DNA of 32,790 nt from Daphnia carinata (taxonomy: Eukaryota; Arthropoda; Branchiopoda; Diplostraca; Daphniidae), in contig NW_026712471.1 of assembly GCF_022539665.2 (NCBI RefSeq), forward strand, positions 1 to 32,790, written 5' to 3'. Of the stretch, positions 1-13,743 are shown piece by piece; the first letter of the stretch is position 1, and every line of letters starts with the position of its first letter. The notes beneath the pieces were generated by a model, which made no database searches, was not told where the DNA came from, and saw only the letters and a program-made list of their open reading frames with translations. Both the position numbers and the translations under genes were made by a program.

Positions 1-3000
1 ATATTTGATGCTGTTTGAATGTAGATATTGAAACTCATTGTATAACACTATATTCACATTGAATACACGTATATTTGATGCTGTTTGAATGTAGATATTG
101 AAACTGATTCTATAACACTATATTCACATTGAATACACGTATATTTGATGCTGTTTGAATGTAGATCATGAAACTGATTCTATAACACTATATTCACATT
201 GAATACACGTATATTTGATGCTGTTTGAATGTAGATATTGAAACTCATTGTATCACACTATATTCACATTGAATACTCGTATATTTAATGCTGTTTGAAT
301 GTAGATCATGAAACTGATTCTATAACACTATATTCACATTGAATACACGTATATTTGATGCATACACGTATATTTGATGCTGTTTGAATGTAGATCATGA
401 AACTGATTCTATAACACTATATTCACATTGAATACACGTATATTTGATGCTGTTTGAATGTAGATATTGAAACTGATTCTATAACACTATATTCACATTG
501 AATACACGTATATTTGATGCTGTTTGAATGTAGATCATGAAACTGATTCTATAACACTATATTCACATTGAATACACGTATATTTGATGCTGTTTGAATG
601 TAGATATTGAAACTCACTGTATTCACACTATATTCACATTGAATACACGTATATTTGATGCTGTTTGAATGTAGATCATTGAAACTGATTCTATAACACT
701 ATATTCACATTGAATACACGTATATTTGATGCTGTTTGAATGTAGATATGAAAAACTGATTCTATAACACTATATTCACATTGAATACACGTATATTTGA
801 TGCTGTTGAATGTAGATATTGAAACTCACTGTATCACACTATATTCACATTGAATATACGTATATTTGATACTGTTTGAATTTAGATCATGAAACTGATT
901 CTATAACACTATATTCACATTGAATACACGTATATTTGATGCTGTTTGAATGTAGATCAATTGAAACTGATTCTATAACACTAAATTCACATTGAATACA
1001 CGTATATTTTCATGCTGTTTGAATGTAGATATTAAAACTCACTGTATTACACTATATTCACATTGAATACACGTATATTTGATGCTGTTTGAATGTAGAT
1101 ATTGAAACTGATTCTATAACACTAAATTCACATTGAATACACGTATATTTGATGTTGTTTGAATGTAGATATAGAAACTGATTCTATAACACTGTATTCA
1201 CATTGAATACACGTATATTTGATGCTGTTTCAATGTAGATATTGAAACTCACTGTATTACACTATCTTAATATATTCACATTGAATACACGTATATTTGA
1301 TGCTGTTTGAATGTAGATATTGAAACTGATTCTATAACACTATATTCACATTGAATACACGTATATTTGATGCTGTTTGAATGTAGATAAAGAAACTGAT
1401 TCTATAACACTATATTCACATTGAATAACGGTATATTTCATGCTGTTTGAATGTACATCATGAAACTGATTGTATAACACTATATTCACATTGAATACAT
1501 GCATATTTGATGCTGTTTGAATGTAGATATTGAAACTCACTGTATCACACTATATTCACATTAAATACACGTATATTTGATGTTGTTTGAATGTAGATAT
1601 TGAAACTGGATTCTCATAACACTATATCTACATTGAATACACGTATATTTGATGCTGTTTGAATGTAGATATTGAAACTGATTCTATAACACTATATTCA
1701 CATTGAAGACACGTATATTTGATGCTGTTTGAATGTAGATCATTAAACTGATTCTATAACATTATATTCACATTGAATACACGTATATTTGATGCTGTTT
1801 GAATGTAGATATTGAAACTGATGTCTTACACTATATCTTCACATTGAATACACGTATATTTGATGCTGTTTGAATGTAGATATTGAAACTGATTCTATAA
1901 CACTATATTCACATTGAATACACTTATATTTGATGCTGTTTGAATGTAGATATTGAAACTGATTCTATAACACTATATTCACATTGAATACACGTATATT
2001 TGATGCTGTTTGAATGTAGATATTGAAACTTGACTGTATAACACTATATTCACATTGAATACACGTATATTTGATGCTGTTTGAATGTAGATATTGAAAC
2101 TGATTCTATAACACTATATTCACATTGAATACACGTATATTTGATGCTGTTTGAATGTAGATATTGAAACTGATTCTATAACACTATATATTCACATTGA
2201 ATACACGTATATTTGATGTGCTGTTTGAATGTAGATATTGAAACTGATTCTATAACACTATATTCACATTGAATACGTATATTTGATGCTGTTTGAATGT
2301 AGATATTGAAACTGACTGTATTACACTATATTCACATTGAATACACGTATATTTGATGCTGTTTGAATGTAGATATTGAAACTCAGTGTATTACACTATA
2401 TTCACATTGAATACACGTATATTTCATGCTGTTTGAATGTAGATATTGAAACTGATTCTATAACACTATATTCACATTGAATACACGTATATTTCATGCT
2501 GTTTGAATGTAGATATTGAAACTGATTCTATAACACTATATTCACATTGAATACACGTATATTTCATGCTGTTTGAAAGTAGATATTGAAACTCACTGAT
2601 TCTATAACACTATATTCACATTGAATACACATATATTTGATACTGTTTGAATGTAGATCATGAAACTGATTCTATAACATTATATTCACATTGAATACAC
2701 GTATATTTGATGCTGTTTGAATGTAGATATTGAAACTGATTCTCGTATAACAGTATATTCACATTGAATACACGTATATTTGATGCTGTTTGAATGTAGA
2801 TATTGAAACTGACTGTATTACACTATATTCACATTGAATACACGTATATTTGATGCTGTTTGAATGTAGATATTGAATCTTATTCTATAACACTATATTC
2901 ACATTGAATACACGTATATTTGATGCTGTTTGAATGTAGATATTGAAACTGATTCTATAACACTATATTCACATTGAATACACGTATATTTCATGCTGTT

Positions 3001-6000
3001 TGAATGTAGATATTGAAACTCACTGTATTACACTATATTCACATTGAATACACGTATATTTGATGCTGTTTGAATGTAGATATTGAAACTGACTGTATAA
3101 CACTATATTCACATTGAATACACGTATATTTGATGCTGTTTGAATGTAGATATTGAAACTGATTCTATAACACTATATTCACATTGAATACACGTATATT
3201 TGATGCTGTTTGAATGTAGATATTGAAACTGATTCTATAACACTATATTCACATTGAATACACGTATATTTGATGCTGTTTGAATGTAGATATTGAAACT
3301 GATTCTATAACACTATATTCACATTGAATACACGTATATTTCATGCTGTTTGAATGTAGATATTGAAACTCACTGTATTACACTATATTCACATTGAATA
3401 CACGTATATTTGATGCTGTTTGAATGTAGATATTGAAACTCGATTGTATAACACTATATTCACATTGAATACACGTATATTTGATGCTGTTTGAATGTAG
3501 ATATTGAAACTGATTCTATAACACTATATTCACATTGAATACACGTATATTTGATGCTGTTTGAATGTAGATATTGAAACTGATTCTATAACACTATATT
3601 CACATTGAATACACGTATATTTGATGCTGTTTGAATGTAGATATTGAAACTCACTGTATTACACTATATTCACATTGAATACACGTATATTTGATGCTGT
3701 TTCAATGTAGATATTGAAACTCACTGTATTACATTATATTCACATTGAATACACGTATATTTGATGCTGTTTGAATGTAGATATTGAAACTCACTGTATT
3801 ACACTATATATTCACATTGAATACACGTATATTTGATGCTGTTTGAATGTAGATATTGAAACTCACTGTATCACACTATATTCACATTGAATACACGTAT
3901 ATTTGATGCTGTTTGAATGTAGATATTGAAACTGATTCTATAACACTATATTCACATTGAATACACGTATATTTGATGCTGTTTAATGTAGTATATTGAA
4001 ACTTATTCTGTAACACTATATTCACATTGAATACACGTATATTTGATGCTGTTTGAATGTAGATATTGAAACTGATTCTGTAACACTATATTCACATTGA
4101 ATACACGTATATTCGATGCTGTTTGAATGTACATCATGAAACTGATTGTATAACACTATATTCACATTGAATACACGTATATTTGATGCTGTTTGAATGT
4201 AGATATTGAAACTCATTCTATAACACTATATTCACATTGAATACACGTATATTTGATGCTGTTTGAATGTAGATATTGAAACTCACTGTATTACACTATA
4301 TTCACATTGAATACACGTATATTTGATGCTGTTTGAATGTAGATATTGAAACTCACTGTATTACACTATATTCACATTGAATACACGTATATTTGATGCT
4401 GTTTGAATGTAGATATTGAAACTGATTCTATAACACTATATTCACATTGAATACACGTATATTTAATGCTGTTTGAATGTAGATATTGAAACTGATTCTA
4501 TAACACTATATTCACATTGAATACACGTATATTTCATGCTGTTTGAATGTAGATATTGAAACTGATTGTATAACACTATATTCACATTGAATACACGTAT
4601 ATTTCATGCTGTTTGAATGTAGATATTGAAACTGATTCTATAACACTATATTCACATTGAATACACGTATATTTAATGCTGTTTGAATGTAGATATTGAA
4701 ACCGATTCTATAACACTATATTCACATTGAATACACGTATATTTGATGCTGTTTGAATGTAGATATTGAAACTGATTCTATAACACTATATTCACATTGA
4801 ATACACGTATATTTGATGCTGTTTGAATGTAGATATTGAAACTGATTCTATAACACTATATTCACATTGAATACACGTATATTTGATGCTGTTTGAATGT
4901 AGATATTGAAACTGACTATAACACTATATTCACATTGAATACACGTATATTTGATGCTGTTTGAATGTAGATATTGAAACTGATTCTATATCACTATATT
5001 CACATTGAATACACGTATATTTGATGCTGTTTGAATGTATATATTGAAACTGATTCTATAACACTATATTCACATTGAATACACGTATATTTGATGCTGT
5101 TTGAATGTAGATATTGAAACTCACTGTTTCATACTATATTCACATTGAATACACGTATATTTGATGCTGTTTGAATGTAGATATTTAAACTGATTCTATA
5201 ACACTATATTCACATTGAATACACGTATATTTGATGCTGTTTGAATGTAGATATTGAAACTCACTGTATAACACTATATTCACATTGAATACACGTATAT
5301 TTGATACTGTTTGAATGTACATTAAGAAACTGATTGTATAACACTATATTCACATTGAATACACGTATATTTGATGCTGTTTGAATGTAGATATTGAAAC
5401 GATTATATAACACTATATTCACATTGAATACACGTATATTTGATGCTGTTTGAATGTAGATATTGAAACTGATTCTATCACACTATATTCACATTGAATA
5501 CACGTATATTTGATGCTGTTTGAATGTAGATATTGAAACTGATTCTATAACACTATATTCACATTGAATACACGTATATTTGATGCTGTTTGAATGTAGA
5601 TATTGAAACTGATTATCATACTAACATTATATTCACATTGAATACACGTATATTTGATGCTGTTTGAATGTAGATATTGAAACTGATTCTATAACACTAT
5701 ATTCACATTGAATACACGTATATTTGATGCTGTTTGAATGTAGATATTGAAACTCACTGTATAACACTATATTCACATTGAATACACGTATATTTGATGC
5801 TGTTTGAATGTAGATATTGAAACTGATTCTATAACACTATATTCACATTGAATACACGTATATTTGATGCTGTTTGAATGTAGATATTGAAACTGATTCT
5901 ATAACACTATATTCACATTGAATACACGTATATTTGATGCTGTTTGAATGTAGATATTGAAACTGATTCTATACACTATATTCACATTGAATATACGTAT

Positions 6001-9000
6001 ATTTGATGCTGTTTGAATGTAGATATTGAAACTGATTCTATACGTATATTTCATGCTGTTTGAATGTAGATATTGAAACTCACTGTATTACACTATATTC
6101 ATATTGAATACACGTATATTTCATGCTGTTTGAATGTAGATCATGATTCTGATTCTATAACACTATATTCACATTGAATACACGTATATTTGATGCTGTT
6201 TGAATGTAGATATTGAAACTCACTCTATAACACTATATTCACATTGAATACACGTATATTTGATGCTGTTTGAATGTAGATATTGAAACTGATTCTATAA
6301 CACTATATTCACATTGAATACACGTATATTTCATGCTGTTTGAATGTAGATATTGAAACTGACTGTATAACACTATATTCACATTGAATACACGTATATT
6401 TGATGCTGTTTGAATGTAGATATTGAAACTCACTGTATAACACTATATTCACATTGAATACACGTATATTTGATGCTGTTTTAATGTAGATATTGAAACT
6501 GATTCTATAACACTATATTCACATTGAATACACATATATTTGATGCTGTTTAAATGTAGATATTGAAACTCACTGTATTACACTATATTCACATTGAATA
6601 CACGTATATTTGATGCTGTTTGAATGTAGATATTGAAACTGATTCTATAACACTATATTCACATTGAATACACGTATATTTGATGCTGTTTGAATGTAGA
6701 TATTGAAACTGATTCTATAACACTATATTCACATTGAATACACGTATATTTGATGCTGTTTGAATGTAGATATTGAAACTCACTGTATAACACTATATTC
6801 ACATTGAATACACGTATATTTGATGCTGTTTGAATGTAGATATTGAAACTGATTTATAACACTATATTCACATTGAATACACGTATATTTGATGCTGTTT
6901 GAATGTAGATATTGAAACTGACTCTATAACACTATATTCACATTGAATACACGTATATTTGATGCTGTTTGAATGTAGATATTGAAACTGATTCTATAAC
7001 ACTATATTCACATTGAATACACGTATATTTGATGCTGTTTGAATGTAGATATTGAAACTGATTATATAACACTATATTCACATTGAATATACGTATATTT
7101 GATGCTGTTTGAATGTAGATATTGAAACTGATTCTATAACACTATATTCACATTGAATACACGTATATTTGATGCTGTTTGAATGTAGATATTGAAACTG
7201 ATTCTATAACACTATATTCATATTGAATACACGTATATTTGATGCTGTTTGAATGTAGATCATGAAACTAATTCTATAACACTATATTCACATTAAATAC
7301 ACGTATATTTGATGCTGTTTGAATGTAGATATTGAAACTCACTGTATTACACTATATTCACATTGAATACACGTATATTTGATGCTGTTTGAATGTAGAT
7401 ATTGAAACTGATGTATAACACTATATTCACATTGAATACACGTATATTTGATGCTGTTTGAATGTAGATATTGAAAACTGATTCTATAACACTATATTCA
7501 CATTGAATACACGTATATTTGATGCTGTTTGAATGTAGATATTGAAACTGACTGTATAACACTATATTCACATTGAATACACGTATATTTGATGCTGTTT
7601 GAATGTAGATATTGAAACTGATTCTATAACACTATATTCACATTGAATACACGTATATTTGATGCTGTTTGAATGTAGATATTGAAACTGATTGTATCAC
7701 ACTATATTCACATTGAATACACGTATATTTGATGCTGTTTGAATGTAGATATTGAAACTCACTGTAACACTATATTCACATTGAATACACGTATATTTGA
7801 TGCTGTTTGAATGTAGATATTGAAACTGATTCTATAACACTATATTCACATTGAATACACGTATATTTGATGCTGTTTGAATGTAGATATTGAAACTGAT
7901 TCTATAACACTATATTCACATTGAATACACGTATATTTGATGCTGTTTTGATGTAGATATTGAAACTGATTCTATAACACTATATTCACATTGAATACAC
8001 GTATATTTCATGCTGTTTGAATGTAGATATTGAAACTCACTGTATTACACTATATTCACATTGAATACACGTATATTTGATGCTGTTTGAATGTAGATAT
8101 TAAAACTCACTGTAACACACTATATTCACATTGAATACACGTATATTTGATGCTGTTTGAATGTAGATATTGAAACTGATTCTATAACACTATATTCACA
8201 TTGAATACACGTATATTTGATGCTGTTTGAATGTAGATATTGAAACTGATTCTATAACACTATATTCACATTGAATACACGTATATTTGATGCTGTTTGA
8301 ATGTAGATATTGAAACTGATTCTATAACACTATATTCACATTGAATACACGTATATTTGATGCTGTTTGAATGTAGATATTGAAACTGATTCTATAACAC
8401 TATATTCACATTGAATACACGTATATTTGATGCTGTTTGAATGTAGATCATGAAACTGATTCTATAACACTATATTCACATTGAATACACGTATATTTGA
8501 TGCTGTTTGAATGTAGATATTGAAACTGATTCTATAACACTATATTCACATTGAATACACGTATATTTGATGCTGTTTGAATGTAGATATTGAAACTGAT
8601 TCTATAACACTATATTCACATTGAATACACGTATATTTGATGCTGTTTGAATGTAGATATTGAAACTGATTCTATAACACTATATTCACATTGAATACAC
8701 GTATATTTGATGCTGTTTGAATGTAGATATTGAAACTCACTGTATTACACTATATTCACATTGAATACACGTATATTTGATGCTGTTTGAATGTAGATAT
8801 TGAAACTTGATTCTATAACACTATATTCACATTGAATACACGTATATTTGATGCTGTTTGAATGTAGATATTGAAACTGATTCTATAACACTATATTCAC
8901 ATTGAATACACGTATATTTGATGCTGTTTGAATGTAGATATTGAAACTCACTGTATCACACTATATTCACATTGAATACACGTATATTTGATGCTGTTTG

Positions 9001-10308
9001 AATGTAGATATTGAAACTGATTCTATAACACTATATTCACATTGAATACACGTATATTTCATGCTGTTTGAATGTAGATATTGAAACTCACTGTATCACA
9101 CTATATTCACATTGAATACACGTATATTTGATACTCTTTGAATGTACATTAAGAAACTGATTGTATAACACTATATTCACATTGAATACACGTATATTTG
9201 ATGCTGTTTGAATGTAGATCATGGAACTGATTCTATAACACTATATTCACATTGAATACACGTATATTTGATGCTGTTTGAATGTAGATATTGAAACTCA
9301 CTGTATAACACTATATTCACATTGAATACACGTATATTTGATGCTGTTTGAATGTACATTATTGAAAATGATTCTATAACACTATATTCACATTGAATAC
9401 ACGTATATTTGATGCTGTTTGAATGTAGATATTGAAACTGATTCTATAACACTATATTCACATTGAATACACGTATATTTGATGCTGTTTGAATGTAGAT
9501 ATTAAAACTGATTGTATAACACTATATTCACATTGAATACACGTATATTTGATGCTGTTTGAATGTAGATATTGAAACTGATTCTATAACACTATATTCA
9601 CATTGAATACACGTATATTTGATGCTGTTTGAATGTAGATATTGAAACTGATTCTATAACACTATATTCACATTGAATACACGTATATTTGATGCTGTTT
9701 GAAATGTAGATATTGAAACTGATTCTATAACACTATATTCACATTGAATACACGTATATTTGATGCTGTTTGAATGTAGATATTGAAACTGATTCTATAA
9801 CACTATATTCACATTGAATACACGTATATTTGATGCTGTTTGAATGTAGATATTGAAACTGATTCTATAACACTATATTCACATTGAATACACGTATATT
9901 TGATGCTGTTTGAATGTAGATATTGATATCACATTGTATTCACATTGAATACACGTATATTTGATACTGTTTGAATGTAGATCATGAAACTGATTCTATA
10001 ACACTATATTCACATTGAATACACGTATATTTGATACTGTTTGAATGTAGATCATGAAACTGATTCTATAACACTATATTCACATTGAATACACGTATAT
10101 TTGATACTGTTTAAATGTAGATCATGAAACTGATTCTATAACACTATATTCACATTGAATACACGTATATTTGATGCTGTTTGAATGTAGATCATGAAAC
10201 TGAATCTATAACACTATATTCACATTGAATACACACTATATCTATGATTCACATTGAATACACGTATACGTATATTTGATGAAACTGTTTGATGCTGTTT
10301 GAATGTAG
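1..10308 (+). repeat. 70-bp satellite array, left arm (about 147 copies)
   Basis: Near-perfect head-to-tail 70-bp units, recognisable by the core GATGCTGTTTGAATGTAG and by TATTCACATTGAATACACG. Two main unit variants differ in one block: type A reads CTGATTCTATAACAC, type B reads CTCACTGTATTACAC or CACTGTATCACAC. Type A predominates here, with B interspersed. A linked sub-variant (GATACTG plus GATCATGAAAC) is common before about position 960 and again at about 9960-10200, next to the core. Copies between about 2000 and 9900 are very homogeneous. The last unit before the core (about 10230-10308) is scrambled, with short internal duplications. The array is open at the window start. No coding function is supported; short open frames here are read-through of the repeat. 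Confidence 0.98.
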
Positions 10309-10441
10309 CCTGGTCTCCGTTTGACGTCAAAAACACTTTTGACATGCATTCCAAACCGGTGATTGGCTAAAATTTGGGCACGTGACGCTTTTAGGGTTGG
10401 GTTTAATTGAGGTGTTGACCCTAGGAGCCATTTTGTTTTCG
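10309..10441 (+). repeat. Left terminal inverted repeat of the KDZ core
   Basis: Read inward, this end contains TGGTCTCCGT, GACGTCAAAAAC, CTTTTGACAT, TGATTGGCT, CACGTGAC and AGCCATTTTGTTTT. The same blocks appear in the same order in the reverse complement of 16894-17034, with small indels and substitutions between them. The two ends have therefore diverged but remain clearly homologous. Confidence 0.8.
10322..10435 (+). promoter_or_regulatory. Promoter-like motif cluster in left TIR
   Basis: In order towards the plus-strand gene at 10481: a full CRE-type palindrome TGACGTCA (10322-10329), an inverted CCAAT box ATTGGCT (10362-10368), an E-box CACGTGAC (10379-10386) and a YY1-like GCCATTTTG (10427-10435). 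Each is a textbook animal promoter element and the spacing ends about 45 bp before the first ATG. Promoter activity is inferred, not shown. The same set in the same order lies in the right TIR. Confidence 0.5.
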
Positions 10442-10480
10442 TCTGGTAAATGAATTTTGAATAATGAAAATTAATGTAAC

Positions 10481-11788
10481 ATGGCTAAAAGAGTAGAAAA
10501 TAAAGGAATTTTTCAGCATTTACAGGTATAAAACTTACCATAATAATTAAAATGGTTATAGAATTTGTTTGGTGTTAGGAATTCCATGCTAATAAACGTG
10601 TAAAAGTGTGTATTAGTAGGCAAGTGAAAAGCTATCGTATGAAAACTCTTTTTCAAACCGTAAGTTTTCTTATTCACACCACACTTCGCAATATGCTTAT
10701 GTTATCTTAATTTCCTTAAGGCTCGTTTGTTATCCTCCCAAAATGGCGTGAGTAGCATCATTTTTACTTATGTGGAAAATCCTAAGGGTCCACATAGTGT
10801 CAACGGAGTGGCATTTGGAATTAAAGGTGAACAAATTCTTGCGTCCCAGGAAGCAGTTGACTTTGCACTTTACTTTAGATGAAGTTCTACTAATGCAAGT
10901 GAAGGTAAGTGAAGAAATCCACCAATTAGATATCTCTAATATTCATATCAAAACTTTCTGTTTTTAGTGTCAGGTGATCGACCTGTCCCTGATTGTTCTG
11001 GGTCTGAATTCAATTTGACAACATCTGAAACAACCCAACAAAACGAAAAAAGGAACACAATAAGCACAAATGGTACATATCAGGCACAGAAACTTTCTAG
11101 TTATTAGTATTAATGAATCCTGCAAATTAAACTGATAGAAATATGTCTAATTTAGGTACTGAAGAATCAAATTGCGCTGAAATGACCATCCAAGAAAGGA
11201 AAAAAATAGCTGCAGAAAAGATTGAAGCAACTATTGATGAGGTAGTCAAGTGGGCGAACGAATTTTGTAAAGGAACGGAGAGGGAAATTGATAACACAGA
11301 TGAAGGTAGAAACAATTTTAATGTAATTCATTGTCTAAGTTACATATGTTAAGAGAGCTTATTAATTTATACTGATTAATTTGTAAATCAACCGACACGT
11401 CGATAGCTGATGAAGAAGGTGTTAATGTTTGCGAATTAAATGAAGAGATTTTCCAGGACAATCTATCGAACCTTCCACATGAAAAGCGTGATATAGCATT
11501 TGAGGTAACAGGGCGATGGGACTCAATCGCTGATGAAAAAAAAGCAGGTGATTATTAACGTTAAAACTTAAACAATATATCTATTACAAATAAATTTGCA
11601 TTACAGATGATAGCACTGAATCCATAAGTATTTCCGATCAGTTAACTGTCTCTTGTCGGGAGAAGACGCAAATTTGGACCGAGATCGATAGTGAATCGGA
11701 GTCAGAGTTGTATTATGGGGAACGGTCGGAATGCTCTAAAAATCACCGATCAAATTTCAATACAGCCAAGGTTTTAATTTGCACGTAG
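10481..11788 (+). CDS. Unrecognised seven-exon accessory gene of the KDZ element, one in-frame stop
   Basis: Predicted exons: 10481-10525, 10579-10659, 10721-10904, 10968-11072, 11156-11305, 11407-11547, 11607-11788. Every junction has GT-AG ends and matching phase, giving 296 codons including the TAG at 11786-11788. The product starts MAKRVENKGIFQHLQ. The middle is rich in charged residues (QERKKIAAEKIEATIDEVV, likely helical), followed by acidic stretches and a Ser/Glu-rich tail (SESESELYYGE). I do not recognise the family. Codon 96 is TGA (10880-10882) within exon 3. An alternative donor at 10827 (GTGAAC), also in phase with exon 4, would remove this stop, but the downstream donor at 10905 (GTAAGT) is the stronger match. 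The gene may therefore be newly broken or alternatively spliced. It starts just inside the left TIR, whose motif cluster probably drives it. Confidence 0.55.
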
Positions 11789-11915
11789 TTTGTGGTAAGT
11801 TAGTTTTCGAGCGAAATATCTTTTTCTTTCTAGGTTTCTGCCACAAAGAAGTTTCGTTTGGTTTGAGGACGAACTTCTCTTATTCATTATGTTTTAACTG
11901 GGCTTCAATTTATGA

Positions 11916-11921
11916 AATAAA
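11916..11921 (+). terminator. Candidate polyadenylation signal AATAAA
   Basis: AATAAA lies about 130 bp after the TAG of the plus-strand seven-exon gene. It is the first canonical hexamer downstream on that strand and is placed as expected for 3' end processing. It is a short motif in AT-rich DNA, so chance occurrence is possible. Confidence 0.35.
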
Positions 11922-12074
11922 CGTGATCAAACCCTGAATGTTTGTGCGAATTCTTTTCGTGGCTTAAGTCATGTAGTATTGTTTAATGTATTGGTGTTTT
12001 CACTGTTAACTTATTGGTATAAAACTTGGAAAAGCGATGTAAAGTGGTAACTTCCTGAGGGTGTAGCGGGTGTA
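11922..12074. other. Intergenic stretch between convergent genes
   Basis: This lies between the 3' ends of the plus-strand seven-exon gene and the minus-strand tandem-exon gene. It is AT-rich unique sequence, and no motif or repeat is recognised in it. Confidence 0.4.
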
Positions 12075-13168
12075 TTATTCCATCTCCAGCCAAAAGGCAT
12101 TAGAGGTCCCTCCTTTGCCAACGAGTACCAGCACAAAAATGGTGCAAAAAGTAGGACAAATTATGTTGTTAATTACTCTTCGTAGACTTGGCTGTTCCTG
12201 TGTAAGCAGAAAACTGCGGAGAAGGTAGTGACAGGCGGATAAAAGTCGTTTATCTAATGTTATACGCCACATTCGTTTAAAAGGGTTTTTCCACCTGATT
12301 TTTCTTTTCAATTAGTAGTTTTTGTCTCAAGCTTGATGTTAAAGTTTGAACGCAAATTCTTTGCCAGTATTAATATTAGGTTGGTTCACAATTCTTCTTC
12401 CAAACTGGCTAAAGCTTGTTCTTCGAGACAAAGAAAATGATGGGCCTGCTTGCCTGTCCAGAACTACATAGCAACATTTAACATTAGATTTTAGTAACAT
12501 ACACCTTCGTTAAGTCACTAGTATATGGAGAAAATGCAACATCACTTCCCTAGAATATTCCTCTTCCATGATGTTAATAGTCTGCTGTCCAACAAATTTG
12601 TTGCTGCTTGCCTATCCAGAACAACATAACAACATTAATGTTGCAAATCAAAATGCAGAATTTAGATTTTAGTTACACTTACCTTCTTTACTTTTAGTTC
12701 ACAAGTATATAGAGGAAGTGCAACGTCACTGGTCAGCCTAGAAAACTTCTTTTCCAATACTTTAATAGTCTGCTGTTGAAATTTGTTGCTACTTGCCTGT
12801 CCAGAATTACATAACATAATGTAACGTTACATATGAAACTACAGATTGCAGAATTCAATTATACATACCTTCTTTAGTTCACCAGTGTATGGAGGAAACA
12901 CGACACCAATGGTCAGCCCAGAAAACTTCTTTTCCAATACACTAATAATCTGGTGTTCAACAAATTCGCTGCTGCTTGCCTGTACAGAACTTCGTAACAA
13001 CATTTAACGTTGCAGATGAAAATACAGAATGCAGATTTTAGTTATACTTACTTTCTTCAGTTCACAAGTATAGGGAGAAAAAACAACATCAATGGTCAGC
13101 CCAGAAGATTTCTGTTCCAAGACGTTAATAGTCTGCTGTTCAACAAATATGTTTTTCATCGATTCCAT
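12075..13168 (-). CDS. Unrecognised gene with tandemly duplicated 37-codon exons
   Basis: Minus strand, ATG at 13168. Exon 1 (13168-13052, 39 codons, begins MESMKNIFVEQQTINVL), exon 2 (12979-12869, 37 codons), exon 3 (12796-12683, 38 codons) and exon 4 (12611-12505, 107 nt) are diverged copies of one exon, separated by 71-72 nt introns that are themselves duplicated. A remnant acceptor at 12453 starts a fifth copy that is mostly missing. All exons begin and end in phase 0, so duplication keeps the frame. The repeat reads roughly ASSNKF-VLEKKFSGLT, then PYTGELKK at the end. Exon 3 carries a 3-nt loss and a 6-nt gain, both frame-neutral. Exon 4 has lost 4 nt and runs into TAA after 33 codons. 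A possible last exon (12197-12075, phase 0, TAA end) encodes a hydrophobic stretch, IICPTFCTIFVLVLVG. The family is unknown to me and no catalytic motif is visible. The gene lies between the two other genes of the KDZ core. Confidence 0.5.
12451..13160. repeat. Four-copy tandem repeat of about 183 bp (exon plus intron)
   Basis: Copies begin near 12451, 12609, 12794 and 12977 at the shared phrase TGCCTGTCCAGAA, with spacings of 158, 185 and 183 bp. Other shared phrases are GGTCAGCCCAGAA, TTCCAATAC and TTAATAGTCTGCTG. The first copy on the plus strand is shortened in its intron (51 nt) and exon. The copies coincide with the duplicated exon-intron units of the minus-strand gene. Confidence 0.85.
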
Positions 13169-13743
13169 AGTACATGCAAGAGCTTGGTTTATTTATCGTG
13201 ATAAGTATCAGTATATTGGTCAGCATTTTTTCTCAAAACTAGGAAACATTTTTAAAAATTAAAATTTTAGTGCTGTCAAAACCACAACAGTATAAACACA
13301 GAAAGAAAAGTACGTTGCAGTTGTCCTAATCTTAAAAATGCGCATCTATATCAATGGTATAAGTATGAATATCGATTTACAACATTAGGTATACAGGTTC
13401 TTTATTCATATGTTTTTTAAAAACCATGTTCCGGTTTAAGAGAAGTTCACAAAAGAACTCGACACATAAACATTTCTTCTATAGATAAACGTGGCATTTC
13501 GGCGGCATACAATTACACAACGTCATGACATAAGGAAATTGAAATACCTACTTTTCTGTATTACGAGCTGCTTCTGAAATGTAGAAAGACACCATTCTCT
13601 ATTTAAAGAAAATAGGTTGACTAAATTTATGCAGCTGTTAACCATCGTTTGCCGAAAACAACCATAGTAATAAGTTCATTTCATACTGCTCCGTTGTATT
13701 ACAAAAATTTCGTAAACTGAGGTGCAATAAAAAGAAGAAAATT
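13169..13743. other. Unassigned AT-rich stretch upstream of the tandem-exon gene
   Basis: No supported open frame, repeat or RNA gene. It would contain the promoter of the minus-strand gene that starts at 13168. I see no TATA box at a convincing position. Confidence 0.4.

Noticed and set aside
1346-7571. Several minus-strand open frames of 64-74 codons with repeated motifs such as FNIYIQTASN
   Set aside because: They are translations of the 70-bp satellite; they recur only where indels happen to keep a frame open and have no gene context.
1-10308. Possible centromeric or telomeric repeat
   Set aside because: There is no telomeric motif, and the mirrored arrangement around a transposon core explains the arrays better than a centromere; nothing in the sequence supports centromere identity.
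1-10308. Internal two-fold substructure of the 70-bp unit (TTGAATACACG against TTGAATGTAG)
   Set aside because: The two TTGAAT words are 26 bp apart and similarity ends quickly, so a true half-unit repeat is not supported.
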